From positions 1-64,000 of the forward strand of contig JACKDN010000033.1 of assembly GCA_020633465.1 (NCBI GenBank): a stretch of 64,000 bases of DNA, read 5' to 3'. This document shows, one piece after another, positions 27,617 to 36,412 of the stretch; position 1 is the first letter of the stretch, and the number at the start of each line of letters is the position of its first letter. The notes below the pieces were generated by a model. That model was given only the letters and a program-made list of their open reading frames with translations. It had not been told where the DNA came from and did not search any database. The position numbers were made by a program, and so were the translations under genes. The stretch comes from Myxococcales bacterium. Lineage in GTDB: Bacteria > Myxococcota_A > Bradymonadia > UBA7976 > UBA1532.

Positions 27617-28887
27617 GCGCGCTGGCCGAGGCGACGCCCGCGGCGGACGAGGATCTGCTCGAGTTCCTGTACCTGTGCCCGATGGCGGTGCTGCAGCTGG
27701 GGCCCCGGGGCGAGATCGAGATGGTCAACCCCGCGGGCATGCGGCTGCTGATGCCGCTGGCGGCCGCCGCCGGGTTCGAGAACCTGTTCGATCTGCTCGA
27801 GCCCTACGCGGGCCCGCTGCGGCGGCAGCACGCCGACCTCGTCGCCGAGCGCGGCACCGTCTGCGAGGATCAGCGCGTCGAGGTGGGCGCGGTGGCGGGC
27901 CACGCGCTGCCGCTGGTGATGGCGTTGACGTTGGTGAAGATCTCGCCGGCGCGCTCGATGGCGGTCCTGGCGGACGTCTCGCGCTCGGTGTGGATGGAGC
28001 GCCGCGCGGCCGAGGCCGAGAACCAGGTGCGCGCGATGATCGAAGGCATCCGGGAGTATGCGCTGCTGGGGCTCGATCCCACCGGGTTCATCCAGTCGTG
28101 GAACGCGTCGGCCCAGCGGCTGTTCGGCTTCGACGAGGCCGAGGTGGTGGGCCAGCCGATGTCGACGCTGCTGAGCGAAGACAGCGGCAGCGGGGCGGTG
28201 GTCGAGGCGCTCGACCGCGGCTGGAGCGAGCTCGAGGGGCGGTGGCGGCGCAAGGACGGCGCCGACTTCCGCGCGCACGGGCTGTTGAGCCCCACCGCGG
28301 CCCAGGCGGACGACGCGCGGGGCGTGACGCTGGTGATCAAGGATCTGTCCGGGCAGGACCGGCTGCGCGATCTGGCGACGCTGGCCGAGACCGATCCGCT
28401 GACCGGCGTGGCGAACCGCCGGGGGTTGGCTGCGCGCGGCCGGGTGGCCCTCGAGCGAGCGCGCGCGGCGGGCCAGCCGGTGTCGGTCGTGCAGCTCGAC
28501 GCCGACCACTTCAAGCGCGTCAACGACACCTACGGGCACCCCGCGGGGGACGCGGTGCTGCGCGCGCTGGCCGAGGCCTGCGCCGGGCAGGTGCGCGACG
28601 GCGATGTGGTGGCGCGCCTGGGCGGCGAGGAGTTCGGGCTGCTGCTGCCCGGCGCCGACCGCGCGACGGCGCTGGGCGTGGCCGAGCGGGTGCGCCTGGC
28701 GGTCGAGGCGTCGGTCGTGACGCACGGCGGCGACTCGATCCGCTATACGATCAGCCTGGGCGTGGCCGAGCTGGAGCCCGGCGAGCCGATCGACGCAGCG
28801 CTGCAACGGGCCGACGCGGCGCTGTATCGAGCCAAGCAGGGGGGCCGCAACCGGGTGGCGGCCGCCGCAGAGCGAGGAGGAGGATGA
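27613..28887 (+). CDS. PAS-PAS-GGDEF diguanylate cyclase
   Basis: The 424-residue protein has two PAS domains (about 15-130 and 140-260) and a GGDEF domain (about 265-420). The cyclase motif is RLGGEEFG, with the metal-binding segment VVQLDADHFKRVNDTYGHP and the conserved TDPLTGVANRRGL start. An inhibitory I-site, RDGD, lies five residues before GGEEF. It should make cyclic di-GMP from GTP and be product-inhibited. Neither PAS domain shows the PYP chromophore motif. Its start overlaps the PYP gene and its end overlaps the histidine kinase gene, so all three are probably translated together. Confidence 0.92.
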   Translation: MSALAEATPAADEDLLEFLYLCPMAVLQLGPRGEIEMVNPAGMRLLMPLAAAAGFENLFDLLEPYAGPLRRQHADLVAERGTVCEDQRVEVGAVAGHALPLVMALTLVKISPARSMAVLADVSRSVWMERRAAEAENQVRAMIEGIREYALLGLDPTGFIQSWNASAQRLFGFDEAEVVGQPMSTLLSEDSGSGAVVEALDRGWSELEGRWRRKDGADFRAHGLLSPTAAQADDARGVTLVIKDLSGQDRLRDLATLAETDPLTGVANRRGLAARGRVALERARAAGQPVSVVQLDADHFKRVNDTYGHPAGDAVLRALAEACAGQVRDGDVVARLGGEEFGLLLPGADRATALGVAERVRLAVEASVVTHGGDSIRYTISLGVAELEPGEPIDAALQRADAALYRAKQGGRNRVAAAAERGGG

Positions 28888-29969
28888 TCGTGCACGACGC
28901 GACGTCGCGACCTGGGGCGACAGCGCCGTCGGCGCTCGGCTTTCTCGACCGGCTGCTCGACTCGCTGCCGGTCGGGGTCATCGTGCTCGACGAGGCCGGG
29001 CGCGTGGTCAACTTCAACCGCTACGAGGAGCGCCTCGCGCGGCGCGCGCGCCGCGACGTCATCGGTCGCCGGTTCTTCGCCGAGGTGGCGCCGTGCATGC
29101 GGGTGGAGAAGCTCGAGCAGACCTTCGAGGAGGGGATGCGGACCGGGCGGCTGGAGGTCGATCTCGAGTTCGCCTTCCCCCTGCCCTACCTCGAGGAGCC
29201 CCGCGACGTGCACCTGCGGCTGCGCAGCTTCCGCAACGACAGCCAGCTGTTCGGGTGCATCCTGGTCGAGGACGTCTCGGAGCGCCGGGCGCTGGAGCGG
29301 ATGCGCGAGACGCTGTCCGAGCTGCTGGTGCACGACCTGAAGAACCCGCTGACCGCGGTGACGGCGAACCTGAGCTTCCTGGGCGATCTGGGGACGCCGC
29401 CGGGGACGACCGCCGCGGAGTTCCAGGAGGCCATCGCGGACGCGATGGAGGCCAGCGAGCGCTTGCACCGCATGGTGGGCACCCTGCTGGACGTCAGCCG
29501 CCTGGAGACGGGTGATCTGCCGACGCATCGGCGCGACGCCGACCTGCGCGGCCTGGTGACGGCGGTGGTGGAGCAGGCGCGGGCGGCGGCGCGCGGGCGA
29601 GGCGTCGAGGTGCTGGCCGAGGTGCCCGAGGCGCCCGTGCGGGCGTCGGTCGATCCGGAGCTGATGCAGCGCGCGGTCGACAACCTGGTCGACAACGCGC
29701 TGCGCTTCACCCCGCCGGGCAAGCGCGTGGTCGTGCGGGCGGCGCGCGTCGACGGCGGCGTGGCCCTCGAAGGCAGCGGCGTGCCCGAGGCGCTGCGCGC
29801 CCGGATCTTCGACAAGTACTCCACGACGCGGGACGGCGGCGCGCGCGCCTTCAACCGCGGCCTGGGGCTGACCTTCGTGCAGCTCGCGGCGCGCGCGCAC
29901 GGCGGCGAGGTGAGCGTCGAGTGTCCGCCGGCCGGCGGCACCGTCTTCCAGATCGCGCTGCCCGGCTGA
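28884..29969 (+). CDS. Histidine kinase with an N-terminal PYP-like PAS domain
   Basis: The 361-residue kinase starts with a PAS domain very close to PYP: LDSLPVGVIVLDEAGRVVNF and then DVIGRRFFAEVAPC. Cys71 equals PYP Cys69 and Glu48 equals Glu46, but the Tyr42 place is Phe44; Arg54 matches Arg52. Dimerisation and phospho-acceptor sequence is LVHDLKNPLTAVTANLSFLG, the N-box is RAVDNLVDNALRF, and the end GLGLTFVQLAARAHGGEV is the G2 region. The G1 box is short and odd (VALEGSGVPE in place of a D-x-G-x-G loop), so ATP binding needs a test. No response regulator lies nearby. There is no membrane segment, so it is cytosolic. Confidence 0.9.
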   Translation: MIVHDATSRPGATAPSALGFLDRLLDSLPVGVIVLDEAGRVVNFNRYEERLARRARRDVIGRRFFAEVAPCMRVEKLEQTFEEGMRTGRLEVDLEFAFPLPYLEEPRDVHLRLRSFRNDSQLFGCILVEDVSERRALERMRETLSELLVHDLKNPLTAVTANLSFLGDLGTPPGTTAAEFQEAIADAMEASERLHRMVGTLLDVSRLETGDLPTHRRDADLRGLVTAVVEQARAAARGRGVEVLAEVPEAPVRASVDPELMQRAVDNLVDNALRFTPPGKRVVVRAARVDGGVALEGSGVPEALRARIFDKYSTTRDGGARAFNRGLGLTFVQLAARAHGGEVSVECPPAGGTVFQIALPG

Positions 29970-29975
29970 TCGTCG

Positions 29976-30968
29976 CTACTCCTCGGCCGCGGGCGTCGGC
30001 CCGGCGGGTACGGGCGCGCCGGCCTCGACCAGCAGGCGCTCGACGGTCGGGCCGAGGCCGTCGTCGCGGCGCCGCGCGTAATCGACGATGGGCAGGGCGA
30101 AGTAGCCGGTCGCCGGGCGGCCGTCGACGTCCAAGGGCGGCGCGGCGGGATCCGCGCCGGCCGCCAGGAGGGCGCGCACCACCTCGACGGGGCCGGCGGC
30201 GGCGGCCAGCCGCAGCGCGGCGTGCAGGCGCGCGGGCGAGGGCTTGGTGCGCAGCAGCGCCGCGACGGCCTCCGGGTGGCGGATGGCCGCGGTCCAGACG
30301 GTCTGCCGGCGCGCGTCCTGCTGCTCGGCGTCGGCGCCGGCCTCGAGCAGCGCGGCGAAGGTGGCGGGCTGCCCGACGGCGCGCATCAACGGGGTGACCC
30401 CCTCGATGTCGGTCTGATCGACCGCCGCGCCCGCGTCCAGCAGCACCAGCGTCGTCGCCAGGTCGCCGCGCCACGCCGCCACCAGCAGGGGCGGGCGGCC
30501 GTGGTGGCCGGCCTGATCGGGATCCGCGCCGGCGGCCAGCTGGGCGGCCGCGGCGGCCGGATCGCCCGCGGCCACGGCGAGGTGGAGCGGATCGGTGAAG
30601 GCCGCCGCGAAGCCACCCAGGACGCGGGTCTCGACCCCGCCGGGGGGCCGCCGCGTGGTGCGGAAGTCGGCGCGGACGCCCGCGGCGTCCACCGCGCGCA
30701 GCTCGACCACCTGCAGCAGGCTCGGGCTCAGCAGGCGCGCCAGCTCGCCGCCGACCGACACCGCGCGCTCGCTGGGCGCCGAAGGCAGCGTCGAGGCCAG
30801 GCCGGGCGCGCTCTGCACGCGCACGCCGTCCCCGTCGGGCGCGAGGGACAGCAGGGTGCGTTCGAACCAGCGCTGCACGCCCGCGGCGTCGGCGTCGACC
30901 TGCGCGTGGGCGGACAGCGCGACGAACAGCGACGTCAGGGCGAGGGCGGCGCGCATGGCGCGCAGCAT
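29976..30968 (-). CDS. Secreted ankyrin-repeat protein
   Basis: About 330 residues with a signal peptide (RAALALTSLFVALSAHAQ) and, after a 110-residue N-terminal domain of unknown type, four to six ankyrin-like repeats, for example PPLLVAAWRGDLATTLVLLD, AGADPDQAGHHG and VEVVRALLAAGADP. Ankyrin repeats bind other proteins; in the periplasm they are sometimes linked to toxin immunity or envelope stress, but no partner is visible here. Start at 30968 or 30956 cannot be separated. It ends six bases from the stop of the convergent PYP kinase gene. Confidence 0.75.
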   Translation of the reverse strand: MLRAMRAALALTSLFVALSAHAQVDADAAGVQRWFERTLLSLAPDGDGVRVQSAPGLASTLPSAPSERAVSVGGELARLLSPSLLQVVELRAVDAAGVRADFRTTRRPPGGVETRVLGGFAAAFTDPLHLAVAAGDPAAAAAQLAAGADPDQAGHHGRPPLLVAAWRGDLATTLVLLDAGAAVDQTDIEGVTPLMRAVGQPATFAALLEAGADAEQQDARRQTVWTAAIRHPEAVAALLRTKPSPARLHAALRLAAAAGPVEVVRALLAAGADPAAPPLDVDGRPATGYFALPIVDYARRRDDGLGPTVERLLVEAGAPVPAGPTPAAEE

Positions 30969-31078
30969 GCCGCGCCGGGCCGATGCAGACAACAGGGCGC
31001 CGGGGGCGCCGCTGCCGGTTGTGTCCAGGGCGCTCCCTTTGCTACTTGCCAAGCGGCGAGATGCGAAGGGAGCGCGCG

Positions 31079-32743
31079 ATGAACGGTCGATGGTGGTGGG
31101 GCGCGGCGCTGTGCGCGGCGCTGTGCGCGGCGGGCTGCGACGACGGCGGCGGAGACGACGCGCCCGCCGACGGCGGAGGCACGACCGACGGCGGCGGGGG
31201 CGCCGCCGACATGGGCGGGCCCGGCGAGGACGGCGGGCCGCCGGCGGACACGGGGCCGCTGCCCGACATGGGGCCGCCGCCGCCGAGCTGCTTCGCGGAC
31301 GGCGCCGAGCTGGTCGAGACCCGGGTGACCGAGCCCTGGGCCGGGGCGGTGGATCTGCGGGCCGATCTCGACACCGACGCCGACGGCGCGCCGGACGTGA
31401 TGGTGCAGCTGGTCGAGGCCGCTGGCGTGACGGTCGTCGAGCTGAGCGCCGCCGACCTGAGCGAGACCGGTCGCTTCACCGTCCCGGGCGCGGCGTCGGC
31501 GCGGTTGATGCCCAACGTGTGGCCGCCGCGGCGCGCGCAGGGGCCGGCCGAGGGCGTCTGGGTCGTGCTGGCGCGCGACGCGGACGACGCGACGCGCCTG
31601 GTGCTGGTGGACGCCGAGACCGGCGCCGTGCGCCGGGAGCACCCGCTCGCCGCCGGCGTCGACCGCGTCACCACGATGAACACCACCGGCGCGGGCTGGC
31701 GGGTGCTGGTCGATCTGGCCGACGGGGGCTGCGCGGCCTACGACCTGAGCGGCGCCGATCCCCTCTACGCGGACGCGGCCTGCCGGCTGCGGCCCGCCTG
31801 GGACGTGGACGAGGACGGCACGGTCGACGTCGCGCGCGACGGCACCGTCGGCCCCACCGTGGGCGCGCTGCTGAAGGGCAGCGATCTGAGCCCGATCGCC
31901 GAGGCCGAGCGGCCGCTGTTCGTCGGGTTCAACCCGATCAACGACGCCCCGGACGCCCTGCCCCCCGGCGCGCAGCAGCTGCGCAGCGAGATGGTCGAGC
32001 CCGACGAGGAGAACCCCAACCCGGAGCCCCGCGGCCCAGAGCTGATGGGCCCGTGGGTGGACGATCGCCTGAACGTGGGCTTCCTCGATCCCGACACGCT
32101 GGCCCAGCTGGGCATGGTGACGCCGCAGATGGGCGCGTGGCAGCGCGTCGAGGTGCACGGCTCGCGCCTGGGCATGCGCCTGTGGGTGCAGTACGAGTCC
32201 AACGACCTGCAGTTCGTCGCCGTCTACCAGGTGGGCGACTTCATCCGGCAGCTGATGAACTTCGGCCCCTACGAGTTCGTGCAGTGGGGCCTGGGGCCGG
32301 ACGTGAACCTCGACGGGTTCCCCGACATCCGCATCACCGGCGGATCGCGCGACGACCTGCGCGCGGCGCCCATCCTGCACGTCGACGCCGCCGACGGCGA
32401 GCAGCACTTCATGGTCGAGGCCGACAGCTCGGGCATCTACGAGCTGGTGCTGTTGTCGAGCGACCAGGGGCCGGTGCCGCCCGATCTCGATGGCTGCCCC
32501 GGTCAGGAGTTCGTCCTGTTGCGGGCGGGCATCCCCGCGCGGTCGGGGCAGACCGGGACGCGCCTGCAGGTCAACGACGTCGCCGGCGAGCGCCTGTTCC
32601 GCGGCCCGCCGGTCGACGGCTTCGTGCACGAGGTGCGCGTCACCGACCTCGGCGGCGACGGCACGCTGGACGTGCTCGAGCTGAAGTCGACCGACGAGGA
32701 CAACGCCGCCCTGTCGATCCTCAACGTCGCGGCGCCCGAGTAG
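31079..32743 (+). CDS. Large secreted lipoprotein with FG-GAP-like Asp motifs
   Basis: The 554-residue product begins with a lipobox (LCAALCAAGC) and a disordered Asp/Gly/Pro linker. The body has Asp-rich repeats, DLDTDADGAPDVM, DVDEDGTVDVARDG, DVNLDGFPDIRITGG and DLGGDGTLDVLELKS, the D-x-[DN]-x-DG-x-x-D calcium-type loops found in FG-GAP or dockerin-like proteins. A beta-propeller fold is likely. Function is unknown. AAGGGAG sits eight bases before the ATG; an in-frame ATG 18 bases earlier is an alternative. It is divergent from the ankyrin gene. Confidence 0.75.
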   Translation: MNGRWWWGAALCAALCAAGCDDGGGDDAPADGGGTTDGGGGAADMGGPGEDGGPPADTGPLPDMGPPPPSCFADGAELVETRVTEPWAGAVDLRADLDTDADGAPDVMVQLVEAAGVTVVELSAADLSETGRFTVPGAASARLMPNVWPPRRAQGPAEGVWVVLARDADDATRLVLVDAETGAVRREHPLAAGVDRVTTMNTTGAGWRVLVDLADGGCAAYDLSGADPLYADAACRLRPAWDVDEDGTVDVARDGTVGPTVGALLKGSDLSPIAEAERPLFVGFNPINDAPDALPPGAQQLRSEMVEPDEENPNPEPRGPELMGPWVDDRLNVGFLDPDTLAQLGMVTPQMGAWQRVEVHGSRLGMRLWVQYESNDLQFVAVYQVGDFIRQLMNFGPYEFVQWGLGPDVNLDGFPDIRITGGSRDDLRAAPILHVDAADGEQHFMVEADSSGIYELVLLSSDQGPVPPDLDGCPGQEFVLLRAGIPARSGQTGTRLQVNDVAGERLFRGPPVDGFVHEVRVTDLGGDGTLDVLELKSTDEDNAALSILNVAAPE

Positions 32744-32801
32744 CGCCGAGGCCGTCTGCGCCGCGGCCCCCCGGCGCCGCGGGGCGCCGCGGAGGTCCGC
32801 C

Positions 32802-33482
32802 ATGCTTCGTCCCGGGCCGTCGCTCGCCCTGCTGGCCGCCGCCGGCGCCGCCCAGGCCCAGCCCGCCGAGCCCCCGCCTCCGCCGCTGCGGTTGGATCTG
32901 GGGCTCACCTTCTCGCGCTTCGAGCAGCAGGTGAAGACCGAGGTGGGCGGCGCCCGGGGCGAGCGCCTGGTCGAGGAGACGGCCTTCGGGGCCGCGGCCA
33001 TGGCCACCTGGCGCCTGTGGGGGCCGCTCGAGGGCGGCCTGTTCGTGCAATACGACGTCGGGCTGCGCGAGGCCGGGCGCTTCGCCGGCTTCGACGGCGA
33101 CCGCGCGGTCGTCGAGCCCTCGGTCGGCGGCGCCTACCAGGAGCTGTGGCTGGGTCCGCTGCTGCGCGGCGGCTGGCGGGGCGCCTTCGTCGAGGTGGGC
33201 TGGGGTGCGGTGGGGCTGCGCTGGGACGACGCCCGCGACGATCTGCCCGACGAGGGCGGCGACACCGACGCCGCGCTGCGCACGCGGCCGTCCATCGCCT
33301 GGCTGGCCGCCCTGGGCTACGCGGTGCCGTTGACCGAGGCCTGGGCGCTGGCCATCCGGCTCGAGTACCGGGTGCGGTACTACGACCGGCGCGACGCGCC
33401 GCTGACCAACGACATCGCCCACGGCACCCAGAACGTCACGCCCTTCGTCGGGGTGGCCTGGCGCCCTCCGCTCGGCGACTGA
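32802..33482 (+). CDS. Predicted outer-membrane beta-barrel protein
   Basis: A 226-residue protein with a signal peptide (ALLAAAGAAQA) followed by alternating hydrophobic and polar residues in short strands such as RLDLGLTFSRFEQQV, LEGGLFVQYDVGLRE and GAFVEVGWGAVGLRWDD, ending with aromatic-rich VTPFVGVAWRPPLGD. This strand pattern suits an eight- to ten-strand barrel of the OmpA/OmpW size. I do not recognise a specific family. It follows the lipoprotein gene by 58 bp on the same strand and may be co-transcribed. Confidence 0.6.
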   Translation: MLRPGPSLALLAAAGAAQAQPAEPPPPPLRLDLGLTFSRFEQQVKTEVGGARGERLVEETAFGAAAMATWRLWGPLEGGLFVQYDVGLREAGRFAGFDGDRAVVEPSVGGAYQELWLGPLLRGGWRGAFVEVGWGAVGLRWDDARDDLPDEGGDTDAALRTRPSIAWLAALGYAVPLTEAWALAIRLEYRVRYYDRRDAPLTNDIAHGTQNVTPFVGVAWRPPLGD

Positions 33483-33545
33483 GGCGGCCGCCGGACGACG
33501 GGGGCCGGGCCGAGCGGGCGTCGCCCCGCGGGGCGCGCCGCGGCA

Positions 33546-35198
33546 TCAGCGCGCGGGCTCGGCGCCGCGCGCCATGATGTCGCGCAGCCGGGCGCCCAGC
33601 GCGCTCGCGATGTCCTGTTCGGCCGAAGCGCGGGGCCCGCCGGCGCCCTCGGCGAGCGCGTCGTCGCCGCTCGGATCGCCCTCGCTGGGCCCGGCGCCCG
33701 TCGGCGCGCGGAACAGCCGCGCCGTGCCGGTCAGGGTGACGCCCGCGAGGCCGGCCTCCTGCGCCACCGCGTCGATCAGCTCGACGAAGCGCTCGTCCTG
33801 CACCGCCCACGTCGGATCCGCGTCGCGCGCCGCCAGGACGGCCGCGTCGGCCGGAGCCACCGTCGGATCGGACTTGCCCAGCCACGCCCCGCCCAGCGCG
33901 ACGTACTTGCGCGCCGAGACCGAGCGCACCGCCTGCGACCACTCGACCAGCCGCAGCACGTGGTCGGCCTCGCCGTCGCCCAACGACCGCATCTTCAGGT
34001 CGATGCCGTCGAGCGCGGCGACGCCGGCCAGCGCCTCGACCACCGACCGGTCGTCGGCCAGATCGGTGCCGGCCAGCAGGTCGGGCGCGTCACCCCGCAT
34101 CAGGCGGTTGATGCGGCCACCGGTGCTCTCGAGATAGCCCGTCCAGCCCTCCAGGCCGAGCACCGCGCCGCCCCCCAGCGGGCCGAAGGCCGCGGCCTCA
34201 CGCGTCGGCTCGCTCAGCAGCACCACGGCGTCCGGCTCGAGGAGGCCGGCGATCATCACCGCCTCCTGGCCGCGCTCGTCCCGATAGCGGGCCCGCGCGC
34301 CGGCCACGCCCGGCTCTCGCACGGTCGCGAAGTAGGCGGCCACGTCGGGCGCCGCGTCGGCGGCGCGGCTGCCGTGCTCCACCACCACCTGCAGCCCGCG
34401 CTGCCGCGCCGCCCGGACCACCCGCCCGTAGGCCGACAGGACGACGTCGGCGTCCAGGCCGTCGCCGACCGTCTCGGCCCGCACGACGTGGTAGGCGGCC
34501 GTCAGCCAGGGGTAAGCGATCTCGAACCGCACGGCGGGCACGCCCAGCTGGGCCAACCCGTCCAGCGTGCGCTCCACCTCGGCCAGTCCGTCCTGCGCCG
34601 CCAGCGCCGGCGGCGCGGGCAGCTCGAGGCGCGCGGCCCAGGTCAGCGGACGCCGCGCGCCGCCCCAACGGGCGTAGACGTCGTCCAGGGCCTGGCACAG
34701 CGTGTCGGTGACCGCCGCGAAGTCGTCGTGGTCGGCCGCCGCCACCCCCTCGGGCACCGGGGCGCCCACGGCGCAGCGGAAGCGCCCGTCGTAGGGCACG
34801 GGCTGCTCGGGCTCGACGGCGTCCGGGTCGGGCACCATGGGCGGGGGCTTGCGCACCGTGTCCAGCGCGCCGGGGCGCGCCGGCGTGCGGTCGAAGTCGT
34901 CGAGCACCCCCACGCCGAAGCCGGGCTCGGGCTCGGCCTGCGGCGGTGCCGCGGGCTCGTCGGGCCCCTCGCCGGGCACAGCGGGCGCGTCGCCCCCGCT
35001 CGGCGGCGCCTCGTCGCCCGGTCGGAAGACGTCCACGCCGGCCGGGGGCGGCATCTCGCCGGCCATCGAGCCGCCCGGATCGGCGGGCAGCTCGCGATGC
35101 GCCTCCAGGCTGCCGGCGTCGTCGCCGCCGCACGCGGTCAGCGCGAAGCCGGCCAGGCAGGTGATGAGCGCGGGGGTCGACAGCACGGTGCGGCGCAT
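33546..35198 (-). CDS. Secreted lipoprotein, possibly TIM-barrel, unknown function
   Basis: The 550-residue product has a lipobox (CLAGFALTAC), a 130-residue Pro/Glu/Asp linker and a globular part that looks like a beta/alpha barrel: LGVPAVRFEIAYPWLTAAYH, RQRGLQVVVEHGSRAADAAP, LLEPDAVVLLSEPTREAAAF, and LDGIDLKMRSLGDGEADHVL, with strand-helix spacing like glycoside hydrolases. No catalytic Glu pair can be named. GGAGG lies just before the ATG at 35198. It converges with the beta-barrel gene. Confidence 0.65.
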   Translation of the reverse strand: MRRTVLSTPALITCLAGFALTACGGDDAGSLEAHRELPADPGGSMAGEMPPPAGVDVFRPGDEAPPSGGDAPAVPGEGPDEPAAPPQAEPEPGFGVGVLDDFDRTPARPGALDTVRKPPPMVPDPDAVEPEQPVPYDGRFRCAVGAPVPEGVAAADHDDFAAVTDTLCQALDDVYARWGGARRPLTWAARLELPAPPALAAQDGLAEVERTLDGLAQLGVPAVRFEIAYPWLTAAYHVVRAETVGDGLDADVVLSAYGRVVRAARQRGLQVVVEHGSRAADAAPDVAAYFATVREPGVAGARARYRDERGQEAVMIAGLLEPDAVVLLSEPTREAAAFGPLGGGAVLGLEGWTGYLESTGGRINRLMRGDAPDLLAGTDLADDRSVVEALAGVAALDGIDLKMRSLGDGEADHVLRLVEWSQAVRSVSARKYVALGGAWLGKSDPTVAPADAAVLAARDADPTWAVQDERFVELIDAVAQEAGLAGVTLTGTARLFRAPTGAGPSEGDPSGDDALAEGAGGPRASAEQDIASALGARLRDIMARGAEPAR

Positions 35199-35430
35199 CT
35201 GAATCCTCCATTGCCTCGGTCCACCGAGGACAACGGAGCCCGGGGGTGCAGGGTTGCAGCCGGGGTGCGCGTCCACCCCCAGCAGGCCGCATCCGAGCCA
35301 GGCCGGTGCCGACCCACACCGACGGCGGCGACGGCGGCGGCGCCCCGGGGTGCGCGCGCGACGCGGCGCCGATCGACGGTGCGCGGTCGTGACCGGTGCA
35401 TGCCGGGCGCCCTCGGGCTATGCTCCCGCC

Positions 35431-35886
35431 ATGTCGCGCCTGCACCGCCTCGTCCCGCTCGCCCTGCCCGCCCTGCTGGCCACCGGCTGCGGCCCCCGCG
35501 CCAGCACCTCGATGTCCGTCGCCGAGCAGCAGCTGTTGTGCGCGCCCATCGCCGAGCACGCCGCGGGCACCTTCGCCTGCCGCGTCGACGAGCTGACCGG
35601 CGGCGCCCACAACATCGACGCCGCCAGCCGCTATCGGGTCGAGGTCGACTTTCGCCCCGACGGGCGCGTGGCCGGCTTCCACGGGCTGGCCCACGACGTC
35701 GAGCTGACCGGCGTGCCCCGCCCGGTGCCCGACTGCGTCGTGACCACCATCCGCAGCCTGCGCATCGCGCCGCGCGACGAGGCGCTCACCGTACCCCTGA
35801 CGCTGGCCTACACGCCCGGCGCGAAGCCGGACGGGCGGCTGTACAAGGGCCGGTGCACCCTGACCGTCCCACCCCAGGGGCCCTGA
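35431..35886 (+). CDS. Small lipoprotein of unknown function
   Basis: A 151-residue product with lipobox ALPALLATGC and a compact domain containing two Cys pairs (QLLCAPIAEHAAGTFACRV, VPDCVVTTIRSLRI, YKGRCTLTVPP). I do not recognise it. In pattern, C-terminal VPDCVVTTIRSLRI resembles short TonB-partner or AgmX-type tails of myxobacteria in which Cys and Val-x-x-x-Leu elements recur, but this is weak. The 232-bp gap before it carries nothing recognisable. It converges with purE, ten bases apart. Confidence 0.6.
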   Translation: MSRLHRLVPLALPALLATGCGPRASTSMSVAEQQLLCAPIAEHAAGTFACRVDELTGGAHNIDAASRYRVEVDFRPDGRVAGFHGLAHDVELTGVPRPVPDCVVTTIRSLRIAPRDEALTVPLTLAYTPGAKPDGRLYKGRCTLTVPPQGP

Positions 35887-35896
35887 CCCGCCGCCG

Positions 35897-36412
35897 TCAG
35901 TCGCCCGCCTCGAGCGCCGCCGCCCTGGCCAGCACCGCCTCGCGCAGCTCGTCCTTGTAGGCGACCAGGGCGGCGCGCAGCGCCGGATGCGCGATGCCCA
36001 GCATCGACACCGCCAGCAGCCCCGCGTTGGTCGCGTTGTCGATGGCCACCGTCGCCACCGGCACGCCCCGCGGCATCTGCACGATCGACAAGAGCGAGTC
36101 CATGCCGTCGAGCGCCTTCAGCTTCACCGGCACGCCGATGACCGGGAGCGGGGTGAGCGTGGCCACCATCCCCGGCAGGTGGGCCGCGCCGCCGGCCCCC
36201 GCGATGATGACCTGGAGCCCGCGCCCCGCCGCGCCCCGGGCGTAGTCGAACAAGCGCTGAGGCGTGCGGTGCGCCGAGACGATCGTGACCTCGTGGGGCA
36301 CACCGAAGCGCGTCAGCACCTCGGCCGCCGGCCGCATCACGGGCAGGTCCGAGTCGCTCCCCATGATGACGCCCACCACGGGCCCGTCCGTGCCCCAATC
36401 GCTCGCCGTCAC
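35897..36412 (-). CDS. purE: N5-carboxyaminoimidazole ribonucleotide mutase
   Basis: Class I PurE of 171 residues. Key segments are VVGVIMGSDSDLPVM, the substrate loop VSAHRTPQRLFDYA, IIAGAGGAAHLPGMVA and MPRGVPVATVAIDNATNAGL. It moves the carboxyl group of N5-CAIR to carbon in purine synthesis, accepting the product of PurK. The GTG start overlaps the TGA of purK (GTGA), so the two are translationally coupled. Confidence 0.95.
   Translation of the reverse strand: MTASDWGTDGPVVGVIMGSDSDLPVMRPAAEVLTRFGVPHEVTIVSAHRTPQRLFDYARGAAGRGLQVIIAGAGGAAHLPGMVATLTPLPVIGVPVKLKALDGMDSLLSIVQMPRGVPVATVAIDNATNAGLLAVSMLGIAHPALRAALVAYKDELREAVLARAAALEAGD

Noticed and set aside
27613..28887. A third PYP domain in the diguanylate cyclase
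   Set aside because: Neither PAS domain has the EVAPC chromophore motif or the Tyr/Glu pair.
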